A DNA stretch of 14,876 bases from an uncultured Anaerolineaceae bacterium. Lineage in GTDB: Bacteria > Chloroflexota > Anaerolineae > Anaerolineales > Anaerolineaceae. Made by a program: the position numbers and the translations under genes. Shown piece by piece: positions 7,245-14,578 of this stretch. The notes under the pieces were generated by a model, which was not told where the DNA came from, did not search any database, and saw nothing but the letters and a program-made list of their open reading frames with translations. Position 1 is the first letter of the stretch, and the number at the start of each line of letters is the position of its first letter. The stretch spans positions 1 through 14,876 of the forward strand of contig CALCNO010000008.1 in assembly GCA_937897615.1 (NCBI GenBank), written 5' to 3'.

Positions 7245-10200
7245 GACTGGCTCTCCCTCATCAACTGGTTGATGCGCGACTCGCCAATGTTGAAATACTT
7301 GGCCTGCGGGTGGTGCACAATGATCGCAGCAGTGGATTGCTCCGGCACGAGTTGGAAAGCAGTGGTCAGGCTCATACCCAATTCTGCTTCTGCCGGCAGC
7401 AGGTCAAATACTTTGCGGTGGTCTGCCAGTTCCGGGATGGCCGGGTAACCCCAGGAGTACCGCTTGCCCTGTTCGGCCGGAATCCCCAGCTCGCGGCGCA
7501 AATGCTGGTGGATGTAATCGGCAGTGGCTTCGGCGGTTTGTACAGCCAGCCCGTGACTAAAGTAGGCTTCGGTGTAGTCGCCGGCATTTTGCAGGCGTTC
7601 AAAGCGTTCTGAGGCGGCCTGCCCCACAGTGACCACCTGGAAAGCCACCACGTCCATGCGGTCTGAATCCACACTGGCAAAATAATCTGCCAGGCATAAA
7701 TGTTCGCCACCCAGTTGGCGCGCAAAGGTGAAGCGTGCAATGGGCTGCCCGGCTGCGGCGCCTTCGGTGGGAGGCGCGTAAACGATCAGGTCGTTGCCGG
7801 AGGACTGCGCCGGCCAAATGCCGTACACGGCCTGCGGCATGAGCCATTTTTCTTCCAGCGCCTGGCGCGTCATGCGTTCAAGGCGCTCTTCGAATTCGCG
7901 GCTCAATTTGTCCCATTCCGCGCCGTGGGTGTTTTTGCCGCCCCACGAGAGGCGGAACAATTCGTTTTTGGAGAGGTGCTTAAAGACCACTTCCAGCGGC
8001 ATTTGCCGCACCACGCTCACCCCCCAGGTTTTCACGGAGGGGAGGATGTTCGCAGGCGCAATGCTGGAACGCCCTGCGGAGGGTTGTGCTTGTGTTTTGT
8101 CTTCCTGCTGCTCCAGTTCGCGTTTAGCCTCCGCTTCAATGCGGGTGTAAATGTCCTGGCGCGATTGCGGCTCGCGCAGGGCTTCCATGGTGGAAAGGCC
8201 TTCAAAGGCGTCCTTGCAGTAGAACACGCCGCCGGGATAGTTGCTGCCATCCTCGGTTTGCAGGATGCGCCGTCCAAAGCGCTGGTTGATGGCCGCGCCG
8301 CCGATGAGCACGGGGAACTTGAGCGCGCGCCGATGCAGTTCGTTGACGATGAGCGGCATCTGTTTACTGGTGCTCACCAGCAGGGCGCTCAGGCCAATGG
8401 CATCGGCGTTGACCTCAACCGCCTTCTCAATGATCGTTTCGGCGGGCACCTGTTTGCCCAGGTCAATGACGGTAAAACCGTTGTTGGAGAGGATGGTCTT
8501 GACCAGATTCTTGCCGATGTCATGCACATCGCCGTAGACGGTGGCAAGCACCAGCGTACCCTTTGAAACGCCCTCCTGTCTATCAAGGAATTGTTCCAGG
8601 TAGGAGACGGTCTTTTTCATCACCTCAGCCGATTGCAGTACAAACGGCAGGATCAATTCGCCGCTGCCAAACTTGTCGCCGACTTCCTTCATGGCGGGCA
8701 GTAGGACGGTGTTGAGTACCTCCACGGCGCGCTGGTCCTGGTTTTGCCCATCCGGGCGCTGCGCCAGCAGCAGGTCAACATCCTTTTCCACTTCTTCTTT
8801 ATAACGATGAACGATCTTCCAGTGCAGGCGTTCCGCCGGCAGCATGGCTGCCAGCATTTGGGTCTGGCTGTCTTTTTTGATCTCGGCGGGCGCCGCAGCC
8901 TGAAAGTGCTCAATCACCTTCTGCAGCGCATCCGGGTGGCGGTTGAAGATGAGGTCTTCCGCCAGCGTGCGCTCTGCTGCGGGAATCTCGCCGTAGGGGG
9001 TGATGGCTGCCGGGTTCACAATGGCCATATCCAGCCCGGCCTGCACGGCATGGTGCAGCATCACGCTGTTGAGCACACTGCGTGCTGCCGGCAGCAGGCC
9101 AAAGGAGCCGTTGCTGACCCCCAGCGAGGTGAGCACACCGGGCAGCGTTTGCTTGATGAGTTTGATGCCCTCGAAAGTCTCGATGGCAGAATTGGCAAAT
9201 TCCTCGCTGCCGGTGGCCAGGGTGAAGGTAAGCGCATCAAAGACCAGGTCCTGCGGCTGCAGGCCATGCTCTTCCACAGCGATGCTGTAAAGGCGCTTGG
9301 CAACCTCAAGTTTGCGCGCGGCGGTTTTGGCCATGCCCTGCTCGTCAATGGTGAGCAGGATCACGGCGGCGTTATACTTTTTTGCCAGTGCCAGAATCTG
9401 GTCTGCTTTGGCGCGCCCGCCTTCCAGGTGAGTGGAATTGATGAGGCAGCGGCCGGGGGCGGTTTGCAGTGCAGTTTCCAGCACTTCCACCTCGGTGGTA
9501 TCGATTACCAGCGGCAGGCGGATCACCGGTGAAATAGTTTTAATGAGGCGCTTCATGGTGGCGGCTTCTTCGCCGCGCTCGGTGAGCGCCACGCACAGAT
9601 CGAGGGCATGTCCGCCGCCTTCTACCTGCTGCTGTGCCAGGGTGAGGATGGACTCAAAGTCGTTATCCAGTACCATCTTTTTAAAGGCACGGCTGCCCTG
9701 GGTGTTGAGGCGCTCTGCAATGAAGAATGGGCGCGGCTCCTGCTGCATCGGCTGTGCCTGGATGGACGAAGCCAGCCGCGGAGATGTGTTTTTGGGTGCG
9801 GCTTCCGGCTTGAGTGTTTTGACCTTATCCACCAGTGCCTTGAGGTGCTGCGGGGTGGTGCCGCAGCAGCCGCCCAGCACGCGTACACCGTATTTTTGTG
9901 CAAATTCAAAGAGAGAATCGGCAAAAGGTTCCGGTTCCAGTGGATAGACGGCCTGGCCGTCCACGTTCATCGGCAGGCCGGCGTTGGGGATGCAGGATAC
10001 CGGCAGGGTGGCATTTTCCGCTAGGTACTGGATAGGTTCGCGCATAAAATCGGGGCCGGTGGAGCAGTTAAGGCCAATGACGTCAATGGGCAGTCCTTCG
10101 AGAATGGCCAGCACGGCTGAGATATCGGTGCCCAATAGCATGCGCCCGGTGGTATCCAACGTTACCTGCACCTGCAGCGGCAGCCTTTTGCCGGTCTTTT

Positions 10201-10768
10201 CAAACGCATCCTGAATGCCCACAATGGCAGCTTTTACTTCTAGGATGTCTTGTGAGGTCTCGATGAGCAGCAGGTCAACGCCACCTTCGATGAGGCCCTG
10301 CGCCTGTTCGCTGAAAACGGCACTCAGCTCTTCAAAGGTGATGTTGGAGAGTTCCGGGTCATTCATGGAGGGCAATTTGCCGGTGGGGCCAATGGAACCT
10401 GCCACAAAACGCGGCTGTTCCGCACTGGAAAATTCGTCGGCGCAACGGCGTGCCAGGCGGGCAGCGGCCAGGTTGATCTCGCGTATGCGGGCAGCCAGCC
10501 CGTATTCCGCTAACGTGATGCGGTTGGAGCGGAAAGTGCAGGTTTCAATGACGTCCACACCGGCTTCCAGAAAGGAACGGTGTACATTTTCCACTGCCTG
10601 CGGGTAAGAGATCACCAGATAATCATTGCAACCGTTGGTCTTTTCGCCGCCAAAATGTTCGGCGGTCAGGTTTTGCTTCTGCAGATTGGTTCCCATGGCG
10701 CCATCAAAGACCGGGATGCGGGTTTGCATGGCATCGAGATAGCGGCGGTTGGTATAAGTTTTCTCCAT
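7241..10768 (-). CDS. metH: Cobalamin-dependent methionine synthase
   Basis: A 1175-residue protein, slightly shorter than E. coli MetH (1227), with all four modules. The homocysteine module (1 to about 325) has zinc ligands C235, C301 and C302. The pterin module (about 348-615) includes AERLN (E352), IDTTE and LINSTH. The cobalamin cap and Rossmann module (about 640-870) has DVHDIG, with H749 as lower axial ligand of B12. The SAM-binding reactivation module (about 920-1175) has RYSWGYPA, where R1103 and Y1108 correspond to the SAM-contacting Arg and Tyr of E. coli. The pterin domain wording (AERLNTQGS, LDLCVALTER) resembles Thermus-type MetH as I recall it. It transfers a methyl group from 5-methyl-tetrahydrofolate to homocysteine in the cytosol. 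ATG 10768 is chosen over ATG 10789 because GGAGA lies just upstream. It is the first gene of the operon and is controlled by the S-box leader. Confidence 0.96.
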   Translation of the reverse strand: MEKTYTNRRYLDAMQTRIPVFDGAMGTNLQKQNLTAEHFGGEKTNGCNDYLVISYPQAVENVHRSFLEAGVDVIETCTFRSNRITLAEYGLAARIREINLAAARLARRCADEFSSAEQPRFVAGSIGPTGKLPSMNDPELSNITFEELSAVFSEQAQGLIEGGVDLLLIETSQDILEVKAAIVGIQDAFEKTGKRLPLQVQVTLDTTGRMLLGTDISAVLAILEGLPIDVIGLNCSTGPDFMREPIQYLAENATLPVSCIPNAGLPMNVDGQAVYPLEPEPFADSLFEFAQKYGVRVLGGCCGTTPQHLKALVDKVKTLKPEAAPKNTSPRLASSIQAQPMQQEPRPFFIAERLNTQGSRAFKKMVLDNDFESILTLAQQQVEGGGHALDLCVALTERGEEAATMKRLIKTISPVIRLPLVIDTTEVEVLETALQTAPGRCLINSTHLEGGRAKADQILALAKKYNAAVILLTIDEQGMAKTAARKLEVAKRLYSIAVEEHGLQPQDLVFDALTFTLATGSEEFANSAIETFEGIKLIKQTLPGVLTSLGVSNGSFGLLPAARSVLNSVMLHHAVQAGLDMAIVNPAAITPYGEIPAAERTLAEDLIFNRHPDALQKVIEHFQAAAPAEIKKDSQTQMLAAMLPAERLHWKIVHRYKEEVEKDVDLLLAQRPDGQNQDQRAVEVLNTVLLPAMKEVGDKFGSGELILPFVLQSAEVMKKTVSYLEQFLDRQEGVSKGTLVLATVYGDVHDIGKNLVKTILSNNGFTVIDLGKQVPAETIIEKAVEVNADAIGLSALLVSTSKQMPLIVNELHRRALKFPVLIGGAAINQRFGRRILQTEDGSNYPGGVFYCKDAFEGLSTMEALREPQSRQDIYTRIEAEAKRELEQQEDKTQAQPSAGRSSIAPANILPSVKTWGVSVVRQMPLEVVFKHLSKNELFRLSWGGKNTHGAEWDKLSREFEERLERMTRQALEEKWLMPQAVYGIWPAQSSGNDLIVYAPPTEGAAAGQPIARFTFARQLGGEHLCLADYFASVDSDRMDVVAFQVVTVGQAASERFERLQNAGDYTEAYFSHGLAVQTAEATADYIHQHLRRELGIPAEQGKRYSWGYPAIPELADHRKVFDLLPAEAELGMSLTTAFQLVPEQSTAAIIVHHPQAKYFNIGESRINQLMRESQS

Positions 10769-10799
10769 GGGTTCTCCAATTCTTTGCATAATCGCTAAT

Positions 10800-10847
10800 A
10801 AAAAACCTCTCGCAAAATGAGAGGCAATCGTGTTTAACTCTCATTTT
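10800..10847 (-). terminator. Riboswitch expression platform: SAM-controlled terminator and antiterminator
   Basis: The terminator is CCTCTC / GAGAGG with a 7-base loop (10824-10806), followed directly by six U (10805-10800). The competing antiterminator pairs AAAATGAGAG (10847-10838) with CTCTCATTTT (10823-10814), 10 bp, which uses up the 5' arm of the terminator. The first antiterminator strand contains the 3' strand of aptamer P1 (AATGAG, 10845-10840). SAM binding therefore hides it in P1, the terminator forms and transcription stops 31 bases before the metH start. Confidence 0.88.
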
Positions 10848-10948
10848 CCAGAGCGAAGCCCAAACAGGGATTCATCTCTGACGGAATTGGCACCTGTCAT
10901 CGGTTGCCGAGGCTTCACAGGGCCGGTCCCTCCACCTCTCTCAATGAG
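10840..10948 (-). promoter_or_regulatory. SAM-I (S-box) riboswitch aptamer
   Basis: On the minus strand the leader carries the S-box core in order: GAGAGGTGGAGGGA, GGCCC, the GTGAAGCCTC/GCAACC segment and GGTGCCAATTCC. P1 is CTCATT (10948-10943) with AATGAG (10845-10840). P2 is GAGG (10938-10935) with CCTC (10912-10909). P3 is very short, closed by ACC and GGT around a 7-base loop. P4 is CAGAG (10880-10876) with CTCTG (10853-10849), with an inner CCC/GGG stem. The joining sequence CTCTGGAA before P1 matches the layout of the Bacillus yitJ leader as I recall it. Bound S-adenosylmethionine stabilises P1 and should switch off metH and the fusion gene downstream. Confidence 0.95.
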
Positions 10949-10970
10949 CGGGGTCAGTTCTGCAACCCCG
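10949..10970 (-). other. 5' leader hairpin abutting riboswitch P1
   Basis: On the minus strand CGGGGT and ACCCCG form a 6-bp stem around a 10-base loop. It starts about 3-5 bases after the predicted transcription start and ends directly next to the first base of P1. It is not part of the S-box consensus. It may protect the RNA 5' end or stack on P1. Confidence 0.55.
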
Positions 10971-10979
10971 AGTTTAGCC

Positions 10980-10988
10980 ATTTTATCA
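10980..10988 (-). promoter_or_regulatory. metH: Extended -10 promoter of the metH operon
   Basis: The minus strand reads TGATAAAAT, with TAAAAT at 10985-10980 preceded by TGA. No clear -35 is visible at 16-18 bases. The start would fall at A10975-A10973, just before the leader hairpin and riboswitch, giving a leader of about 205 bases before the metH ATG. Confidence 0.6.
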
Positions 10989-11034
10989 CAAATCTTGTCC
11001 GATTAATTCCTGCACAATTGCTTTGCCGGGGCTT

Positions 11035-11043
11035 TGATATAAT
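11035..11043 (+). promoter_or_regulatory. Extended -10 promoter of the lipoprotein-selA gene cluster
   Basis: TGATATAAT is a perfect extended -10 box. TTGCTT at 11018-11023 is only 14 bases upstream, too close to be a standard -35. A start near 11050 would give a leader of about 26 bases with the GGAGGA ribosome binding site. It is divergent from the metH promoter, with about 50 bases between the two -10 boxes. Confidence 0.6.
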
Positions 11044-11075
11044 GAGATTTATTGCGGCGTCGCCGGAGGAATTCC

Positions 11076-11510
11076 TTGAAAAAACTTACATTAATAGTTG
11101 TTAGCAGTATGCTCGTGGCAGCTTTTTTGTTGTCTGGCTGTGCCAATGCGGAACAGCGCGCAATCCTCTCAACGGTGCGCCAGTATGTGAAGTTAATGAA
11201 CGCCGAGGATTCGGGCGGAGTGTATGCGATCACCCACCAGAGCGTGCGCACGCTGGGGTATAAGAACGAACTTGACCTGCAATTTGGCCTTTATGACGTT
11301 GATTTCAAGCTGGAGAAGCTGAGTTTCGACAAGATCGAGAACGGCTATGCTTATGTGCCATTTGTGGCCACCATGAAAAAGACGGACGATTCGGACTTTA
11401 AGGATGTGCGCATCCACGGTACTTTTGTGCTGGCAAAAGAAGGCGATGATTGGAAAATCCTCGGTATGACTTACGATGCTGAAAAGGACGTGGAGTACCT
11501 GGATAAGTAA
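11076..11510 (+). CDS. Small lipoprotein, possibly NTF2/SnoaL-like
   Basis: A 144-residue protein starting at TTG 11076. GGAGGA at 11065-11070 is 5 bases before it, and the start MKKLTL is a normal lipoprotein signal peptide; an upstream in-frame TTG at 11052 would add an Arg-rich tail and contain the ribosome binding site, so it is rejected. The signal ends in lipobox LLSGC with C22 as lipidation site. The mature part looks like an alpha-helix (AILSTVRQYVKLMNAED) followed by beta strands with conserved-looking YKNELDLQFG and DDWKILGMTYD. That pattern recalls DUF4878 or NTF2-like lipoproteins, but I cannot assign a family firmly. No catalytic residues are evident. It heads the cluster, 9 bases before the membrane-protein gene, which suggests that the two act together at the membrane. 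Confidence 0.82.
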   Translation: MKKLTLIVVSSMLVAAFLLSGCANAEQRAILSTVRQYVKLMNAEDSGGVYAITHQSVRTLGYKNELDLQFGLYDVDFKLEKLSFDKIENGYAYVPFVATMKKTDDSDFKDVRIHGTFVLAKEGDDWKILGMTYDAEKDVEYLDK

Positions 11511-11519
11511 GGAGGCGCT

Positions 11520-11954
11520 ATGCAGCAACCCACTCAGGATGAGATTCGCGCGCAGCTTCCGCCCTTCAGGGGGGCGCTGACAACTGCTATCATTTTGTCT
11601 GCCATTGGCTGGCTGGGCATTGCTATCCTCTTTTTGTTCACTTTGCCCACGCTGGGGCCGCGCTGGCTGCTGTTCTTTTTGGTGACCATGGCATTCAGCG
11701 GCATGGCGCTGCCGGTGATTCATTACCTGCATCGCCGGTTCCCCGGCAAACAGGGCGCCACGGCAATTGTGATGGTGCGCGAGGCTCTGTTTGTGGGCGC
11801 CTATGCCGATCTGCTCCTGTGGCTGCAATTTGGCAAAGTACTCAATTTCGCTCTGGCAGTGCTCCTGGCTGCCGGTTTGATTGCCATTGAATTCTTCCTG
11901 CGCATGCGCGAGAAGAACCGCTGGGCCCCGCCTCCCCCTGCTGAGAATGAGTGA
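11520..11954 (+). CDS. Hypothetical four-helix membrane protein
   Basis: A 144-residue protein with a strong ribosome binding site (GGAGG at 11511-11515). Four hydrophobic segments are visible at about 19-43, 48-70, 88-106 and 107-127. Both termini are polar: an N-terminal QQPTQDEIRAQLPP stretch and a Pro-rich tail ending PPPPAENE. Positive residues cluster after helix 2 (HRRFPGK) and after helix 4 (RMREKNR), which by the positive-inside rule places both ends and the HRRFPGK loop in the cytosol. I do not recognise a family. The stop TGA at 11952-11954 overlaps the selA start by 8 bases, so translation of the two is probably coupled. Confidence 0.8.
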   Translation: MQQPTQDEIRAQLPPFRGALTTAIILSAIGWLGIAILFLFTLPTLGPRWLLFFLVTMAFSGMALPVIHYLHRRFPGKQGATAIVMVREALFVGAYADLLLWLQFGKVLNFALAVLLAAGLIAIEFFLRMREKNRWAPPPPAENE

Positions 11955-13290
11955 CCTGCGGCGGATCCCTTCGGTAGATTCCCTTTTACGCCTGGATGAA
12001 TTTGTACAGCTTCGCCGGGACTACGGCGATACGCTGGTATTGGAAACGTTGCGCGAGGTGTTGGATGCTTATCGCGGCGCGTCCTTGCCAATGCCGGCCT
12101 TTGATGCAAAAGAAGCGGCGCGGGCGGTGAGAACTTCTCTGGAGCACAAAACGCAACTGACGCTTGAACCGGTCATCAATGCCACCGGCGTGATCTTGCA
12201 TACGAACCTGGGGCGGGCGGTGCTCGCCGAGAGTGCGCGGCAGCGTCTGGAGCTGGTTGGCAGCGGATACTCCGCGCTGGAGTTTGACCTGACTGGGGGG
12301 GGCAGGGGCTCGCGTTCACTGCATGCCCGCGAAATGCTCACCCGCCTTAGCGGCGCCGAGGATGCATTGGTCGTGAACAACAATGCCGCGGCAGTGCTGC
12401 TGGTGCTTACGGCGCTGGCGAAACGCAAAGGGGTAGCGATCTCCCGCGGCCAACTGGTGGAGATTGGCGGGGGCTTCCGCGTACCGGAGGTGATGCAGGT
12501 CTCGGGCGCGCGCCTGGTGGAAGTGGGTACCACCAACCGGGTGCGCCTGGAGGATTACGAGGAGGCACTTAAAAATGGCGCCGCACTGGTGATGCGTGCG
12601 CATGCCTCGAACTTTAAGATGGTTGGCTTTACCGAAGAAGCCGATTTTTCGCGGTTGGTGGAACTGGCCCATGCCTACCACGCCATTTTTGTGGATGATA
12701 TTGGTTCTGGCACGCTGCTGGATACGGCGCAGTTTGGCCTCAGTGGCGAACCGCAGGTGCAGCAGTCCATTGCCGCCGGGGCAGACCTGGTGTGCTTTTC
12801 CGGCGATAAGCTGCTGGGGGGGCCCCAGGCGGGCATCATCCTGGGCAGGCGCGAATTGATCGCGCGCATCAAAAAACACCCGCTGGCACGCGCCGTGCGC
12901 GCGGACAAACTCTGCCTGGCGGCGTTGGAAGCCACGCTGGTGCATTATCTCAAAGACGAGGCTTTGCAGCGCATCCCGGTGTGGCAGATGATCTCTGCAC
13001 CCGCGGCGCAGATGCGCGAACGCGCACTCCAGTGGCAAAAGGTGCTCGGATGCGGCGAGGTGCGCGAAGAACAGTCCACGGTTGGCGGGGGCAGCCTGCC
13101 GGGCGAAACGCTGGAAACCTATGTGTTGGTACTAAAGGTACGCCATCCCGCTGCGGCGCTGGCGAAGTTGCGCAAAAACACTCCCCCCGTCATTGCGCGC
13201 ATAAAAGAAGATGCGCTGCTTTTTGACCCGCGTACGGTGAAGGAATCAGAGGAAGAAACTCTGTTGCAGGCCATCAAACGAATTCTCTAA
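11947..13290 (+). CDS. selA: L-seryl-tRNA(Sec) selenium transferase
   Basis: A 447-residue PLP enzyme that converts Ser-tRNA(Sec) to selenocysteyl-tRNA(Sec) using selenophosphate. The N-terminal tRNA-binding domain typical of bacterial SelA is present (RRIPSVDSLLRLDEF, residues about 5-70), followed by INATGVILHTNLGRAVL (N78 onward) and the PLP lysine K288 in CFSGDKLLGGPQAGI; E. coli uses K295. LARAVRADKL, typical of true SelA, follows. Together these argue against the shorter SelA-like archaeal proteins and against aminosugar-ammonia lyase relatives. ATG 11947 gives the standard SelA N-terminus; its ribosome binding site is weak, and the 8-base overlap with the membrane-protein gene suggests reinitiation. 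The usual partners selB, selD and selC are not in the window. Confidence 0.95.
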   Translation: MSDLRRIPSVDSLLRLDEFVQLRRDYGDTLVLETLREVLDAYRGASLPMPAFDAKEAARAVRTSLEHKTQLTLEPVINATGVILHTNLGRAVLAESARQRLELVGSGYSALEFDLTGGGRGSRSLHAREMLTRLSGAEDALVVNNNAAAVLLVLTALAKRKGVAISRGQLVEIGGGFRVPEVMQVSGARLVEVGTTNRVRLEDYEEALKNGAALVMRAHASNFKMVGFTEEADFSRLVELAHAYHAIFVDDIGSGTLLDTAQFGLSGEPQVQQSIAAGADLVCFSGDKLLGGPQAGIILGRRELIARIKKHPLARAVRADKLCLAALEATLVHYLKDEALQRIPVWQMISAPAAQMRERALQWQKVLGCGEVREEQSTVGGGSLPGETLETYVLVLKVRHPAAALAKLRKNTPPVIARIKEDALLFDPRTVKESEEETLLQAIKRIL

Positions 13291-13300
13291 GGAGCTATTG

Positions 13301-14536
13301 ATGAAAAGTGATCTCGATCGGTTGATGAAAGAAAACAAATTGGACGTGCTGCTGGTGGTGGGCAATGCCCAGCACAATCCGGCGATGGTCTATTTTACGG
13401 GCGGCGGGCACATCAATGATGCCATCCTGATCAAAAAGTACAAGCAGGAGCCGGTGCTCTTTTGCTACCCGATGGAAAGGGAAGAAGCGGCGCGCACCGG
13501 TCTCAAGGTCGTTAGTTTTTCAAAATACCCGCTCACCGATTTCCTCACCGAGGCGGCCGGTAACCAGGCTGAGGCGATGGCGCTGCGCCTGAAGAAGATT
13601 CTCATCGACCAGGGGATAACCTCCGGGCGGGTTGGCATCTACGGCGAGCGCGAGGTGGGGTCGTTCTATTCGCTCATCTCTCGTGTACAGCAGTTGCTGC
13701 CAAAATTGTTCTTTGAAGGCTTCTTCAAGGACGAGATTCTCTTGAATGCCATGATGACCAAAGAACCGCAGGAAATCGAGCGCATCCGTGCCATGGGCAA
13801 GGTGACCGTGGACGTGGTGGGCAAGACCGCGGATTTCCTCACCGGCCAGAAGACAAAGAATGGCTTGCTGGTGCACAAAGATGGCAGCCCCATTACCATT
13901 GGCGAGGTCAAACGCCTGATCAACCTGTGGCTGTCCGAACACGGAGCGGAGAACCCGGAGGGCACCATCTTTGCCATTGGCCATGATGCCGGCGTGCCGC
14001 ACTCCACCGGCACTGCCAGCGACGCACTGCGCTTGGGCCAAACCATCGTTTACGATATCTTCCCCTGCGAGGCGGGCGGCGGCTATTTTTACGATTTCAC
14101 ACGCACATGGTGTTTGGGTTATGCCCCGGACCCCGTGCAGAAGTTATACGATGACGTGAAAAAAGTCTATGATACCGTCTATGCAGAGTTGAAGCTTAAT
14201 GCCCCGTTTGCTGATTATCAGAAGCGCACCTGCGAGCTTTTTGAGGCGCAGGGGCATCCCACCATCATGGGCACACCGGGGATTGAGAAAGGGTATTGCC
14301 ATAGCCTGGGGCATGGCATTGGCCTGCAAGTGCATGAAAAGCCCTGGTGCACCATGATCAATCCATCCCCCTCGGATATTCTGGCACCGAACTCGGTGTT
14401 CACGCTGGAGCCTGGCCTGTATTACCCGGATGACGGCATGGGTGTGCGCATTGAGGATTCTCTGGTTGCCAAAGCCGATGGCACTTTCGAGATTCTTGCA
14501 GATTTCCCCAAAGACTTGGTGCTGCCGGTCAAATAA
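13301..14536 (+). CDS. M24-family metallopeptidase (Xaa-Pro aminopeptidase/creatinase fold)
   Basis: A 411-residue cytosolic protein with GGAG 6 bases before ATG 13301, 10 bases after the selA stop. Residues 1 to about 150 form a creatinase-type N-terminal domain and about 160-405 the pita-bread M24 domain. All five metal ligands are present: D252 (VYDIFP), D265 (FYDFTRT), H338 (GHGIGLQVHE), E370 (LEPGLYY) and E385 (RIEDSL). With a complete metal site it is more likely a peptidase cutting N-terminal residues before proline than a creatinase. The two metal aspartates are 13 residues apart, against 11 in E. coli PepP, because of the Gly-rich PCEAGGGY insert. The exact specificity cannot be read. 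The gene is probably cotranscribed with selA; no functional link is apparent. Confidence 0.9.
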   Translation: MKSDLDRLMKENKLDVLLVVGNAQHNPAMVYFTGGGHINDAILIKKYKQEPVLFCYPMEREEAARTGLKVVSFSKYPLTDFLTEAAGNQAEAMALRLKKILIDQGITSGRVGIYGEREVGSFYSLISRVQQLLPKLFFEGFFKDEILLNAMMTKEPQEIERIRAMGKVTVDVVGKTADFLTGQKTKNGLLVHKDGSPITIGEVKRLINLWLSEHGAENPEGTIFAIGHDAGVPHSTGTASDALRLGQTIVYDIFPCEAGGGYFYDFTRTWCLGYAPDPVQKLYDDVKKVYDTVYAELKLNAPFADYQKRTCELFEAQGHPTIMGTPGIEKGYCHSLGHGIGLQVHEKPWCTMINPSPSDILAPNSVFTLEPGLYYPDDGMGVRIEDSLVAKADGTFEILADFPKDLVLPVK

Positions 14537-14555
14537 GATACCAGTTTCTGGTATC
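14537..14555 (+). repeat. Perfect 8-bp inverted repeat before tsaD
   Basis: GATACCAG and CTGGTATC are separated by TTT, starting right after the peptidase stop codon. There is no U-tract, so it is a weak terminator at best. Its right arm contains most of the possible tsaD -10 box, so it could be a weak attenuator, an RNA-processing hairpin or a protein-binding site. Confidence 0.6.
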
Positions 14556-14557
14556 AT
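14549..14557 (+). promoter_or_regulatory. Possible extended -10 promoter of tsaD
   Basis: TGGTATCAT fits TGnTATAAT with one mismatch in the hexamer and resembles the other promoters in the window. A start near 14564 would give a leader of about 15 bases with GGAGAG. Evidence is limited to this one box. Confidence 0.35.
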
Positions 14558-14578
14558 CGGTTTGTTAACGGAGAGCGT

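Noticed and set aside
10789..10789. Upstream ATG as metH start
   Set aside because: It lies 11 bases after the riboswitch U-tract with no Shine-Dalgarno sequence, whereas ATG 10768 follows GGAGA at good spacing.
11952..11954. TGA of the membrane-protein gene as a possible selenocysteine codon, given selA next door
   Set aside because: Read-through would add only 14 residues before another TGA, and the region is already the start of selA. The ordinary stop explains it.
12316..13038. Long minus-strand open frame (240 codons) opposite selA
   Set aside because: It lies fully within the conserved SelA coding region and its translation shows no recognisable domain.
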